Assembly (NCBI GenBank): GCA_019057975.1
Contig: JAHLWJ010000115.1
Span: 1 to 13,219 of the forward strand
Origin: Promethearchaeota archaeon
Lineage (GTDB): Archaea; Asgardarchaeota; Lokiarchaeia; Sigynarchaeales; SOKP01
Reading direction: 5' to 3'
Length of the DNA stretch: 13,219 bases
The notes beneath the pieces are model-generated. The model searched no databases. It worked only from the letters and a program-made list of their open reading frames with translations, and was not told the origin of the DNA. A program made the translations under genes and the position numbers. Of the stretch, positions 6,994 through 12,983 are shown one piece after another (the first letter of the stretch is position 1; every line of letters begins with the position of its first letter).

Positions 6994-8013
6994 ATGTCTG
7001 AAAAAAAGGAGTATTTATCTAAGCGTGGGTTAATGGTTATAGGGATTGTTTCCTTAATCATACTAGTAGCTGGGATAATATTATACTCTACTGGTTTAAA
7101 CAAGGAGTTCTATAGTGAGTCAGGCCAAACAATCTTTAAGATCATTACTTATCTTGGTGAACCTGTGGTTTTTTTAGTGATTATTATTATTTTATTTTTG
7201 ACTTATAGTAAAAAACTAGCTAAGAATTTACTTTTAAGCATATTGTTTTCTTACTATGTTAATGAATGGGTTAAAAATATATTTCAAGACACTAGACCTG
7301 ACACTAATACTGACTTATCAGAAGAGTATGATTTAATAGAACCTAGCTACGGCTTCCCCTCTGGGCATTCACAAAATGCGGTGGCATATTGGGGATATTT
7401 AGGCAATGAGTTTAAGGATAAAAATAAGTATAAAGAAATTCCGATAATCCCTGTAATTCTGTCATGCATAATTTTTCTTGTTGCAATCTCAAGAGTAATA
7501 ATAGGAGTACATGATTTACAGGATATTATTGGTGGATTGTTAATAGGTACAGGAATATTGTTAACATTTATCTATTTAGAACCAATTCTCACAGAGCAAT
7601 TTAATAAACTCAAATTTGTTGTTAAGATAATATTAACTATAACCATTTCTGTTGGATTATTTCTGGTTGGAACTTTATTATTTCCAAAAGCGGGCTTAGG
7701 ATTAGCTACTACACCAACACCTCCTCCTTACGCCGATGCAGGAGCCTTCGGTCTGGTCGGAGGTGTATTATTGGGATTTGGGGTCGGTTATGTTTTGGAA
7801 CAGGAATATGTAAAGTATGATCCCTCGACATTAACTAACAAAAAGAAACTTATTAATACATTAATAGGTTTAGTAATTGCATTAGCTATTTTTATTCCTC
7901 TTGAGTATCTACTGGAAATTGACAGTGCTTTTTACAGGTTCTTCAGATATGCACTATTGGCATTCATCATAAGTTATGCAATCCCCTTAATATGTGTAAA
8001 AATAAATAGATAA
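6994..8013 (+). CDS. PAP2-type membrane phosphatase
   Basis: This 339-residue integral membrane protein carries all three motifs of the PAP2 (phosphatidic acid phosphatase type 2) acid phosphatase family: KX6RP at Lys94-Arg101-Pro102, PSGH at 122-125 and SRX5HX3D at Ser166-Arg167, His173 and Asp177. His173 should form the phospho-enzyme, with His125 as acid. Membrane segments can be seen near 12-32, 50-72, 77-92, 150-170, 176-195, 206-228, 245-266, 286-308 and 315-335. Such enzymes dephosphorylate lipid phosphates, including polyprenyl diphosphates such as undecaprenyl or dolichyl carriers; the true substrate here is unknown. About 140 residues with four helices follow the catalytic core, more than in minimal PAP2 proteins. 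This tail contains a proline-rich loop, TTPTPPPYADAG. The gene stands alone and is followed by an 11-T tract. Confidence 0.93.
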   Translation: MSEKKEYLSKRGLMVIGIVSLIILVAGIILYSTGLNKEFYSESGQTIFKIITYLGEPVVFLVIIIILFLTYSKKLAKNLLLSILFSYYVNEWVKNIFQDTRPDTNTDLSEEYDLIEPSYGFPSGHSQNAVAYWGYLGNEFKDKNKYKEIPIIPVILSCIIFLVAISRVIIGVHDLQDIIGGLLIGTGILLTFIYLEPILTEQFNKLKFVVKIILTITISVGLFLVGTLLFPKAGLGLATTPTPPPYADAGAFGLVGGVLLGFGVGYVLEQEYVKYDPSTLTNKKKLINTLIGLVIALAIFIPLEYLLEIDSAFYRFFRYALLAFIISYAIPLICVKINR

Positions 8014-8023
8014 ATTTTCTCTA

Positions 8024-8034
8024 TTTTTTTTTTT
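8024..8034 (+). terminator. Oligo-T terminator after PAP2 gene
   Basis: Eleven T residues in a row begin 11 nt after the PAP2 stop codon. Oligo-T in the coding strand is the usual intrinsic termination signal of archaeal RNA polymerase. Confidence 0.6.
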
Positions 8035-8065
8035 AAAAATTTTAATAAAATAGAAGAATTATAAT

Positions 8066-8224
8066 TTAATTAACGATCTCAATACTTTCCCTTGCGACTT
8101 CCTTTAAAAGAATACGGTTTATTATAATTTTGTCGCTTTCTTTAACATCATTATAAGGTGTCACGATCTGATTAATATAAATTTCATCACGCGACGGATG
8201 TGGAAGAACTTCCTCTAGTATCAT
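8066..8224 (-). CDS. Small hypothetical protein, 52 residues
   Basis: I read this short frame by hand. It starts at ATG 8224 and ends at TAA 8066, giving MILEEVLPHPSRDEIYIN, then QIVTPYNDVKESDKIIINR and a charged amphipathic end. The composition is that of a soluble folded protein, not of random AT-rich translation, and it has no membrane segment. A good TATA box (TTTATAAATA on the minus strand, 8248-8257) is centred about 28 nt before the ATG, so the gene would be leaderless like others here. I recognise no family. It lies convergent to the PAP2 gene and downstream of the cysteine-rich gene at 8350 on the same strand. Chance open frame remains possible. Confidence 0.5.
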   Translation of the reverse strand: MILEEVLPHPSRDEIYINQIVTPYNDVKESDKIIINRILLKEVARESIEIVN

Positions 8225-8247
8225 CTTAACTAGAAAAAACTGATACT

Positions 8248-8257
8248 TATTTATAAA
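8248..8257 (-). promoter_or_regulatory. TATA box of the 52-residue ORF
   Basis: TTTATAAATA on the minus strand is centred about 28 nt ahead of the ATG at 8224, the usual archaeal spacing for transcription starting close to the start codon. Its presence is the main reason to believe the small ORF. Confidence 0.45.
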
Positions 8258-8349
8258 ATTTCCTATTTATCATCCGACAAAAAGGAAATGATTTTGTTAT
8301 AAAATATTGTAGTTCCTATTAAATTTAATTAGCTTTTCATCATTGGTTT

Positions 8350-8805
8350 TTAAAATAGTCCTAAATATGGTTTAATCTTCTCCTTCCCATCAGGATCATT
8401 AACACTTTCTAAGATTTTTTTAGATAATTCTTTTTTCTTTTCGTAATATATCTTCATAATTTCTTCAATAGTTTTCCCGGGGTAGCGCTCAATTAAAGCA
8501 ACATCTCTCCTTGGACAGCCTCCTCTGCGCATGCAACAATATGAAACTGAGCCAAAACATGTAATCTCGAAATCCCAATCATTCTCTTTTGAAAATTCTT
8601 CCTTTATTTTTATAAATTCCTCAGTAGAAATGCCTAACTCTAGAAGTTTTTCGTCTCTTTTGCATTTAAAACCAAATGTTAAAGAAAATCCCGGTTTACA
8701 ACAAAAAGTTAAGGCCCTATAATCTCCACCCATACAAATTGGAACAGGTGCATTTTTTTCCCATCCAGGTAAATCTCGGAGTTTATCTTTCTCTATGTTT
8801 AGCAT
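8350..8805 (-). CDS. Cysteine-rich protein, methanogenesis marker 9-like
   Basis: This 151-residue soluble protein has eight cysteines: Cys24 (PICMGGDYRALTFCC), Cys35, Cys36, Cys48 (FKCKRD), Cys83 (ITCFGS), Cys90 and Cys91 (YCCMRRGGC) and Cys97. The number and clustering suggest a metal or iron-sulfur site. The string PICMGGDYRALTFCCKPG and the following LGISTEEFIKIKEEF recall a domain I associate with 'methanogenesis marker protein 9', which in methanogens is joined to a dihydrouridine-synthase-like part. Here it stands alone. That match is from memory and not checked. A charged helical tail (110-145) follows. The ATG at 8805 has a TTTAAAA box about 30 nt upstream, in the 46-nt space after the tRNA-His gene, so it can be transcribed separately from the tRNA. 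Biochemical role unknown. Confidence 0.85.
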   Translation of the reverse strand: MLNIEKDKLRDLPGWEKNAPVPICMGGDYRALTFCCKPGFSLTFGFKCKRDEKLLELGISTEEFIKIKEEFSKENDWDFEITCFGSVSYCCMRRGGCPRRDVALIERYPGKTIEEIMKIYYEKKKELSKKILESVNDPDGKEKIKPYLGLF

Positions 8806-8886
8806 TGGTTAATTTGCTCTTGTATCAGCTAGTTTTAAAGTTGCCTGGATGGGCTCTCGGGGGGAATCGAACCCCCCCCTAGGGAT

Positions 8887-8915
8887 AACTGTTAAAGCAA
8901 AATATCTGCTGTTAT
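8887..8915 (-). other. tRNA-His intron at canonical position 37/38
   Basis: The 29-nt intron fits a full bulge-helix-bulge. CTGT (exon positions 32-35) pairs with ACAG near the intron 3' end. The three-base bulges GAA and TTA each hold a splice site after their second base. Inside the intron TAA pairs with TTA and AGCA with TGCT. Outside, the anticodon stem itself (GGGGA/TCCCT) closes the motif. Confidence 0.88.
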
Positions 8916-8937
8916 TCACAGTCCCCAATACTAACCA

Positions 8938-8969
8938 TTGTACAATGCTCGGTTATCAACCGACCGTTT
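8938..8969 (-). other. tRNA-His second intron in the D loop
   Basis: The 32-nt insert lies after G15 of the D loop. GTAT (positions 10-13) can pair with GTAC at the intron end (one G-T pair), leaving three-base bulges AGA and AAT around a 4-bp helix, the geometry used by archaeal tRNA splicing endonuclease. The intron holds a stem TCGGT/ACCGA. An outer helix is not evident, so this is a relaxed motif. Splicing restores a D arm of normal length with a GTAT/GTAT stem. Confidence 0.75.
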
Positions 8970-9064
8970 CTATACTACGAGAGCCTTTTCTAAGCCTTAT
9001 AGAAATTTTGTTTGTTTCTTGCTAAATATAATGATTATTGCTAAAAAAGATTTATTCAAATTGT

Positions 9065-9640
9065 TTACTTTTCCATTTTATTCATGATATTAATGATATA
9101 ATCCAATAATTCATTAATCGCATCATCCAAATCTCCGGTATTATCTATACAAAAGTCTGCTTCGAGAAATTTCTGATTTTTCTTTGCCCGTTCGATTCTC
9201 TCTTTTAATAAATCTTCAGTTTCTCTTTTTCGATCTTTTATACGTTGTAAGGTTATTTCAAAAGGAACTTCTATAAAAATAACTTTAACATTTTTATACA
9301 TTTCTCTTGCTTGTTTTACTATCGTACGGCTAACATTTATGATGACAGATTGTCCTTTGTTAAGAAAATTCTCTATCTCTGTTAGGATTCCATAGTTTAG
9401 ACCGTAAATATTCCATTTCAAAGCAAATTTTCCATTTATTTCCATTTTTTTAAATTCTTCTGGAGTAATTGATATATTTTTTTCAAATTTTGAGGGAGGT
9501 CTTGTAATATATCTTTTAGGTGCATAAATTTGCTTTAAATTCGAAGGGTGTTTACTAATAACTCCAGAAATAATTGAATCTTTGCCAGATCCTGAGTTTC
9601 CAACTATTAAAAATAATATACCATCAAAATCTTTAGCCAT
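9065..9640 (-). CDS. phnN: PhnN-like ribose 1,5-bisphosphate phosphokinase
   Basis: PhnN (EC 2.7.4.23) phosphorylates ribose 1,5-bisphosphate with ATP to give PRPP; it belongs to the guanylate-kinase fold. The 191 residues match the family length. Visible marks are the Walker A loop GNSGSGKDS (14-22, with the Asp after Lys typical of PhnN), KRYITRPPSKFEKNISITPEEF, KFALKWNIYGLNYGI (71-85) and VIINVSRTIVKQA. Guanylate kinases have a different GMP-binding set, so PhnN fits better. No phosphonate-degradation genes are in view. In archaea ribose 1,5-bisphosphate arises in nucleotide salvage through AMP phosphorylase, so a link to that pathway is a reasonable inference. The gene is divergent from the DtxR-type regulator at 9832. 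A T6 run on the minus strand (9043-9048) beyond the stop may end transcription before the tRNA gene. Confidence 0.82.
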   Translation of the reverse strand: MAKDFDGILFLIVGNSGSGKDSIISGVISKHPSNLKQIYAPKRYITRPPSKFEKNISITPEEFKKMEINGKFALKWNIYGLNYGILTEIENFLNKGQSVIINVSRTIVKQAREMYKNVKVIFIEVPFEITLQRIKDRKRETEDLLKERIERAKKNQKFLEADFCIDNTGDLDDAINELLDYIINIMNKMEK

Positions 9641-9737
9641 TATTTTTCTTATTTACTTGAATTGATTTATATTGTTAGTAGGTTAAGTTAGAATTTAAAG
9701 TCTCTAATAATAATTTTTCATTCATAATCATCATTGG

Positions 9738-9744
9738 ATATAAA
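9738..9744 (+). promoter_or_regulatory. TATA box of the DtxR-family gene
   Basis: ATATAAA preceded by GG (9736-9744) fits an archaeal TATA element. Transcription would start near 9766-9768, giving a leader of about 65 nt before the ATG at 9832. The start falls inside the inverted repeat at 9751-9773. Confidence 0.45.
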
Positions 9745-9750
9745 CCTAAA

Positions 9751-9773
9751 AACATTAAAATATGATTAATGTT
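9751..9773. promoter_or_regulatory. Perfect inverted repeat, candidate operator
   Basis: AACATTAA and TTAATGTT are exact reverse complements separated by 7 nt. The site lies between the divergent phnN-like gene and the DtxR-family gene, 7 bp downstream of a TATA box and over the expected transcription start, where a bound repressor would block RNA polymerase. DtxR-family dimers bind such two-fold sites and often regulate their own gene. The repeat is certain; the role is inferred. Confidence 0.5.
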
Positions 9774-9831
9774 ATCAATCTTACTAGAATAATTATTTTT
9801 TTATTGATCATCTAAAATTTTTAATTAAGAA

Positions 9832-10254
9832 ATGGCGAAAAAAAGTACTAATGGAACTTCAGAAATATCAGAAATACCTGAGAGTTATCAGAGATATTTA
9901 GATGAAATTTATAGTATCTCGAGGAAAAAGAAAGGTGGATGGGTAACCAACAAGGAGATTGCAGAAAGCCTAAAAATAGAACCTCCTTCTGTAAGCGGAA
10001 TGCTGGAAAAATTGAAAAAGAAAGGATTAATTAAATGGGAACCAAGGAAATCCATAAGATTGACAGAAAAAGGGAAAAAAATTGCCAAGCAGTTGGATGA
10101 AACCCATAGTCTACTTTACCAATTTTTCGCGAAAGTATTGAAAATTGAAGATAAGGATGTTATAGAAAATTTATCTTGCGAGATAGAGCATCATATTACA
10201 CACGATGTCAAGAATTCATTAGAAGAATTCCTCTCAAAATACATAGATGGATAA
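9832..10254 (+). CDS. DtxR/MntR-family metal-dependent regulator
   Basis: This family represses or activates iron or manganese genes when the metal is bound. The 140 residues hold a winged-helix DNA-binding domain (about 18-80: NKEIAESLKIEPPSVSGMLEKL, then a wing ending IRLTEKGKKIAK) and a helical dimerisation domain (about 85-138) with metal ligands. His92 (ETHSLLYQF), Cys116, Glu119 and His120 (SCEIEHHI) align with DtxR His79, Cys102, Glu105 and His106. The cysteine is the DtxR/IdeR type, whereas MntR has glutamate there. Odd is Arg21 where DtxR has Met10 and MntR Asp8. There is no C-terminal SH3/FeoA domain, so it is the short, MntR-sized form. Its targets are unknown; no metal transporter is adjacent. 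It probably regulates itself through the repeat at 9751-9773. Confidence 0.92.
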   Translation: MAKKSTNGTSEISEIPESYQRYLDEIYSISRKKKGGWVTNKEIAESLKIEPPSVSGMLEKLKKKGLIKWEPRKSIRLTEKGKKIAKQLDETHSLLYQFFAKVLKIEDKDVIENLSCEIEHHITHDVKNSLEEFLSKYIDG

Positions 10255-10319
10255 GTTTAATTAGTATCTATAATTCATTGAAACAACTAACTTAATAAAT
10301 TCTTTCATTATGAATTAAG

Positions 10320-11078
10320 ATGTCAGAAGAATTAAAACATAAAGTTGAATTGGTACAAAGGCATTTTGAAAATTTTTCCAATTTTATAGAATTGCCCGAT
10401 TTTAGATCTTTTCTATTATTTACTCTAACTAGTCAAGTATCCACAAATATTTTAGCTCAAATGGGATTAGGTGGAAATAAAGAGGTAATTAATATACCAT
10501 ATAATCCTATTTTAAAGATATATTACCAGAAGATAAATATGATTTCTGCTGGCTCACTAATAATTTATGTTAAAAGTGATCCGATTTCTGAGGAGTTTAT
10601 TTTAGAAAAAGATAATCCAATCATTAAAAAATTTTTAAATCCTAACGAGATGAGTCTAGCTTTTCGAGGAAAAGAAAAATTTTTATTGCCCAAGATTAGT
10701 GATTGTAGTACCTCTAATGGAGAAAGCAATTCTAAATTAACAATTAAAATTGATGATCTATTTCATTCATTAGAAAGTTTTCTTGCTGTTGCTGAACCTA
10801 ATTTGCTTTTTGTACTTGGAGCTAACAATACACAAGAACCTGATTTATTGTTTACTTTTAATATGATGCCAGTGATGCCAAGTAGATTAGATCAAAAAGT
10901 TTTAAAGGTTGATATCTTCGTGGATAATGAGCATAATTCAAAAGATATTACTTATATAAAACGAGAAGAGAATTATATCATCAAGTATCTTAAGGATATT
11001 AAAGATGTTAGTCATGCTGATATATATAAATCAGCTTATTCTTTGTTATTACACGTTAAATCTTTTAATAAGCCATAA
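10320..11078 (+). CDS. Unrecognised 252-residue protein
   Basis: I do not recognise a family. The predicted protein is soluble, with neither signal peptide nor clear membrane helix. An N-terminal helical part (1-50: KHKVELVQRHFENF, FRSFLLFTLTSQVSTNILAQ) is followed by alternating strands and helices (KIYYQKINMISAGSLIIYVKS, LLFTFNMMPVMPSRL, VLKVDIFVDNEH) and a helical end (HADIYKSAYSLLLHV). No catalytic triad, P-loop or metal cluster stands out. It has one cysteine (residue 129), so a bound iron-sulfur cluster is unlikely. The ATG has a TAATAAAT box about 27 nt upstream, in agreement with a leaderless transcript, so it probably has its own promoter even though it follows the DtxR-type gene by 65 nt on the same strand. 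A T7 run follows the stop. Confidence 0.8.
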   Translation: MSEELKHKVELVQRHFENFSNFIELPDFRSFLLFTLTSQVSTNILAQMGLGGNKEVINIPYNPILKIYYQKINMISAGSLIIYVKSDPISEEFILEKDNPIIKKFLNPNEMSLAFRGKEKFLLPKISDCSTSNGESNSKLTIKIDDLFHSLESFLAVAEPNLLFVLGANNTQEPDLLFTFNMMPVMPSRLDQKVLKVDIFVDNEHNSKDITYIKREENYIIKYLKDIKDVSHADIYKSAYSLLLHVKSFNKP

Positions 11079-11082
11079 TTTA

Positions 11083-11089
11083 TTTTTTT
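11083..11089 (+). terminator. Oligo-T terminator after the 252-residue gene
   Basis: Seven T residues, with a second short T run a few bases on, directly follow the stop codon at 11078. This is a typical but weak archaeal termination signal. Confidence 0.4.
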
Positions 11090-11265
11090 CCTACTTTTAA
11101 CATATCCAGCTTTTTCTTTAAAAGGACTAATAAAATCTCAGTCTTATTATTGCATTAATATTTGACTTACATTTATGAGAAAATTGATATATTCATATTC
11201 GTTAGAACTTAAGCGGTTAATACCATTAAAGGATTAATATATTGAATTTATAAACCATCCGACAA

Positions 11266-11275
11266 AATATATAAA
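11266..11275 (+). promoter_or_regulatory. TATA box of the ribbon-helix-helix gene
   Basis: AATATATAAA lies about 60 nt before the ATG at 11333, predicting a start near 11296 and a leader of about 36 nt. The rest of the 254-nt gap (11079-11332) shows only a 20-codon open frame at 11174-11236, which I regard as chance. Confidence 0.45.
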
Positions 11276-11332
11276 GTATAGAAATTATTCAAAATAAATT
11301 ATAATAATTTCCGGTTTAAAGGGTTGATCATT

Positions 11333-11539
11333 ATGAAGATTATAACAATAAATTTACCAGAAAAATATTTGCAGGCAATTCAGATTCTGAATGATATGGA
11401 TATCTATCCATCCCGAAGTGAAGCAATAAGGATCGCATTGGGTGATTTTTTAGCAAAAGAGCTTAAGATGTATAACGATCTTGAAGATGAGAGCTTTAAA
11501 ATACTTATTCGAAGTAAAATGAATAAGCTTAATCAATAA
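11333..11539 (+). CDS. Ribbon-helix-helix (CopG-type) DNA-binding protein
   Basis: This 68-residue protein has the ribbon-helix-helix layout: a short strand MKIITINLP that pairs between two subunits in the DNA major groove, helix 1 (EKYLQAIQILNDM), a turn with PSRSEAIRIAL, helix 2 to about residue 45, and a charged tail. PSRSEAIR is the classic second-helix entry of archaeal CopG-type proteins. They act as small transcription regulators or as antitoxins. No toxin gene is beside it, so an antitoxin role has no support here. I prefer the ATG at 11333 to the TTG at 11324 because GGGTTGATC (11321-11329) resembles a ribosome binding site just ahead of it. A TATA box lies at 11266-11275. A strong oligo-T tract follows, so it is a single-gene unit upstream of the MFS gene. 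Confidence 0.88.
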   Translation: MKIITINLPEKYLQAIQILNDMDIYPSRSEAIRIALGDFLAKELKMYNDLEDESFKILIRSKMNKLNQ

Positions 11540-11542
11540 ACC

Positions 11543-11558
11543 TTTTTTTCTTTTTTTT
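11543..11558 (+). terminator. Oligo-T terminator after the RHH gene
   Basis: Seven T residues, one C and eight T residues start 4 nt after the stop codon. This is the strongest oligo-T signal in the window and should separate the regulator from the transporter gene at 11677. Confidence 0.65.
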
Positions 11559-11676
11559 AGTACCCCAAGATTTAGCCAAATAAATCATATAGAAATGCAA
11601 ATACATTAATTATACTATTAAATAGAATAAAGACATATTTTTATTTATAAAATTTTTTTAAAGAATTTGATGATAT

Positions 11677-12948
11677 ATGAGGAAATTAAAGTCTATACAA
11701 ATACTTACAATTCTGACACTTTTTAGCAGCGCACTATTTAGTATAATAACCCCAATGTCTCTTGAGATTTCCGTAGCTTTAAACTTTAATGAAAGTCAAG
11801 TAACTTTTTTAAATTCAATGTTTTTAATGGTTGGTGCGGTGAGCTCTCTTATTTGGGCAATATTAGGAGATAAATTCCCCCGAAAAAGCTTACTAATCAT
11901 TTCAACTTTTGAATGGGCATTACTTACATTATTTACGATTTTTTCTACTAATTTTCTTTCATTATTAATTTTCCAATTAATTACAGCAATAGGATTCGGA
12001 GCAGCATTGCCTTTAATTTTTTCTTTAACCATAGATTTAGCTGATCCAGAGAGCAGAGGTAAGCAGTTTGGTGTTTTAAGTGCAGTTTATGTTTTGGGCA
12101 ATGGTTTAGGGCAGATTCTTTCAGGTTTCTTAATTGATTACTATACTTGGCAAGTACCAATTCTAATTATTTCTATCAGTGGATTTGCTTGTACAGGGTT
12201 GTTATTTTTAGTTGCTGAGCCAATGAGAGGTGCTAAAGACGGAATTTATAAAACAGTTGATGAAAGTGCCTCTGGATTGGCTTATAAGATTAAATCTAGA
12301 GACTTCAAGCAGATCTGGAAAAATAAATCAACTCTATGGATATTATTGTTAAATTTTATTATGTTTATCTCAATAGGAGCAATATCTTCATTTTTCATAT
12401 CAATGCTTAAAAATGATTATAATCTAAGTTCTACTTTAGCAACTGGATTTCTGATTCTAGTCTTTGGTAGTCAGATCCCTAGTGGCCCAATATTTGGAAA
12501 GATAGGCGACAAAAGATATGAATATGATAAGAAAGGTAGAATGAAGATTGTATTTTTATGCCTTCTCGGTGGATCTATTTTCTATATTATAGCGTTTTCA
12601 TTATTCTTTATTTCAACTGATTTACCCTTTTTAATCATGTTTTTTGCTTTAGTTCTTGGAGGTGCGTTTCTATTCGGGGGTATTGATCCATTAACTCAAG
12701 CAACCCTTGGGGACATAAATCTTCCTCAGATTCGCTCTACTATTTATAGTCTTAATTACTTAACATATACTTTTGGTAGGAGTATAAGTCTTTTGATTTT
12801 GGGTCAATTTTTTCTTACATTTAACAATTCATATAGTCCGGGATACTTTATATTATCAATTATGGCATTATCATGCACTCTTATACTTTATCCTATTTTG
12901 AAAGTAATACCCCGCGATATTGAAAATATTAAATCTAAACAAATTTAA
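11677..12948 (+). CDS. MFS transporter
   Basis: A 423-residue major facilitator superfamily permease in the cytoplasmic membrane with about twelve hydrophobic helices. The loop between helices 2 and 3 holds GDKFPRKS, the MFS motif A form, repeated weakly in the second half as GKIGDKR. The segment RGKQFGVLSAVYVLGNGLGQILSG (about 127-150) corresponds to the helix 4-5 region with its G-rich motif. AEPMRGAKDG before the central loop is like the EPxRG seen in spinster-type members, which carry lipids or amphiphiles. The central loop (190-215) is charged and cytoplasmic. Substrate cannot be told. The ATG at 11677 is directly followed by RKLKSIQ and the first helix, a normal positive-inside start. 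A ferredoxin-like gene follows after 35 nt and may be co-transcribed. Confidence 0.93.
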   Translation: MRKLKSIQILTILTLFSSALFSIITPMSLEISVALNFNESQVTFLNSMFLMVGAVSSLIWAILGDKFPRKSLLIISTFEWALLTLFTIFSTNFLSLLIFQLITAIGFGAALPLIFSLTIDLADPESRGKQFGVLSAVYVLGNGLGQILSGFLIDYYTWQVPILIISISGFACTGLLFLVAEPMRGAKDGIYKTVDESASGLAYKIKSRDFKQIWKNKSTLWILLLNFIMFISIGAISSFFISMLKNDYNLSSTLATGFLILVFGSQIPSGPIFGKIGDKRYEYDKKGRMKIVFLCLLGGSIFYIIAFSLFFISTDLPFLIMFFALVLGGAFLFGGIDPLTQATLGDINLPQIRSTIYSLNYLTYTFGRSISLLILGQFFLTFNNSYSPGYFILSIMALSCTLILYPILKVIPRDIENIKSKQI

Positions 12949-12983
12949 ATCAAAAAGGATTAACCTCCAATAGGGGTATTATT

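Larger units (their letters stand above)
8852..8985 (-). tRNA. tRNA-His(GTG) with two introns
   Basis: On the minus strand the acceptor arms GCTCTCG (8984-8978) and CGAGAGC (8859-8853) pair perfectly. They are followed by C73 at 8852, with an encoded G-1 at 8985, the identity pair of histidine tRNA. The T arm is GGGGG-TTCGATT-CCCCC. The anticodon GTG is at 8919-8917, with stem GGGGA/TCCCT and loop CTGTGAA after splicing. The primary sequence is too long for a tRNA. Removing 8915-8887 (29 nt, between positions 37 and 38) and 8969-8938 (32 nt, in the D loop) leaves a 73-nt molecule with D arm GTATAGTGGTTAGTATT. CCA is not encoded. It stands alone between the PhnN-like gene and the cysteine-rich gene. 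Confidence 0.93.

Noticed and set aside
9065..9640. Guanylate kinase instead of PhnN
   Set aside because: The Walker loop GSGKDS and the RYITRP and FALKWNIYGLNYGI blocks follow PhnN rather than GMP kinase.
11174..11236. A 20-codon open frame before the RHH gene
   Set aside because: Too short, no promoter at a fitting distance and no protein-like composition.
8271..11267. The string CATCCGACAAAA occurs at 8271-8282 and 11256-11267, both near promoters
   Set aside because: Several chance 12-mer matches are expected in 13 kb, and the two copies have different positions relative to their genes.
11333..11539. Toxin-antitoxin pair based on the RHH protein
   Set aside because: No small toxin-like gene is adjacent; the neighbours are a separate 252-residue gene and a transporter, each apparently with its own transcription unit.
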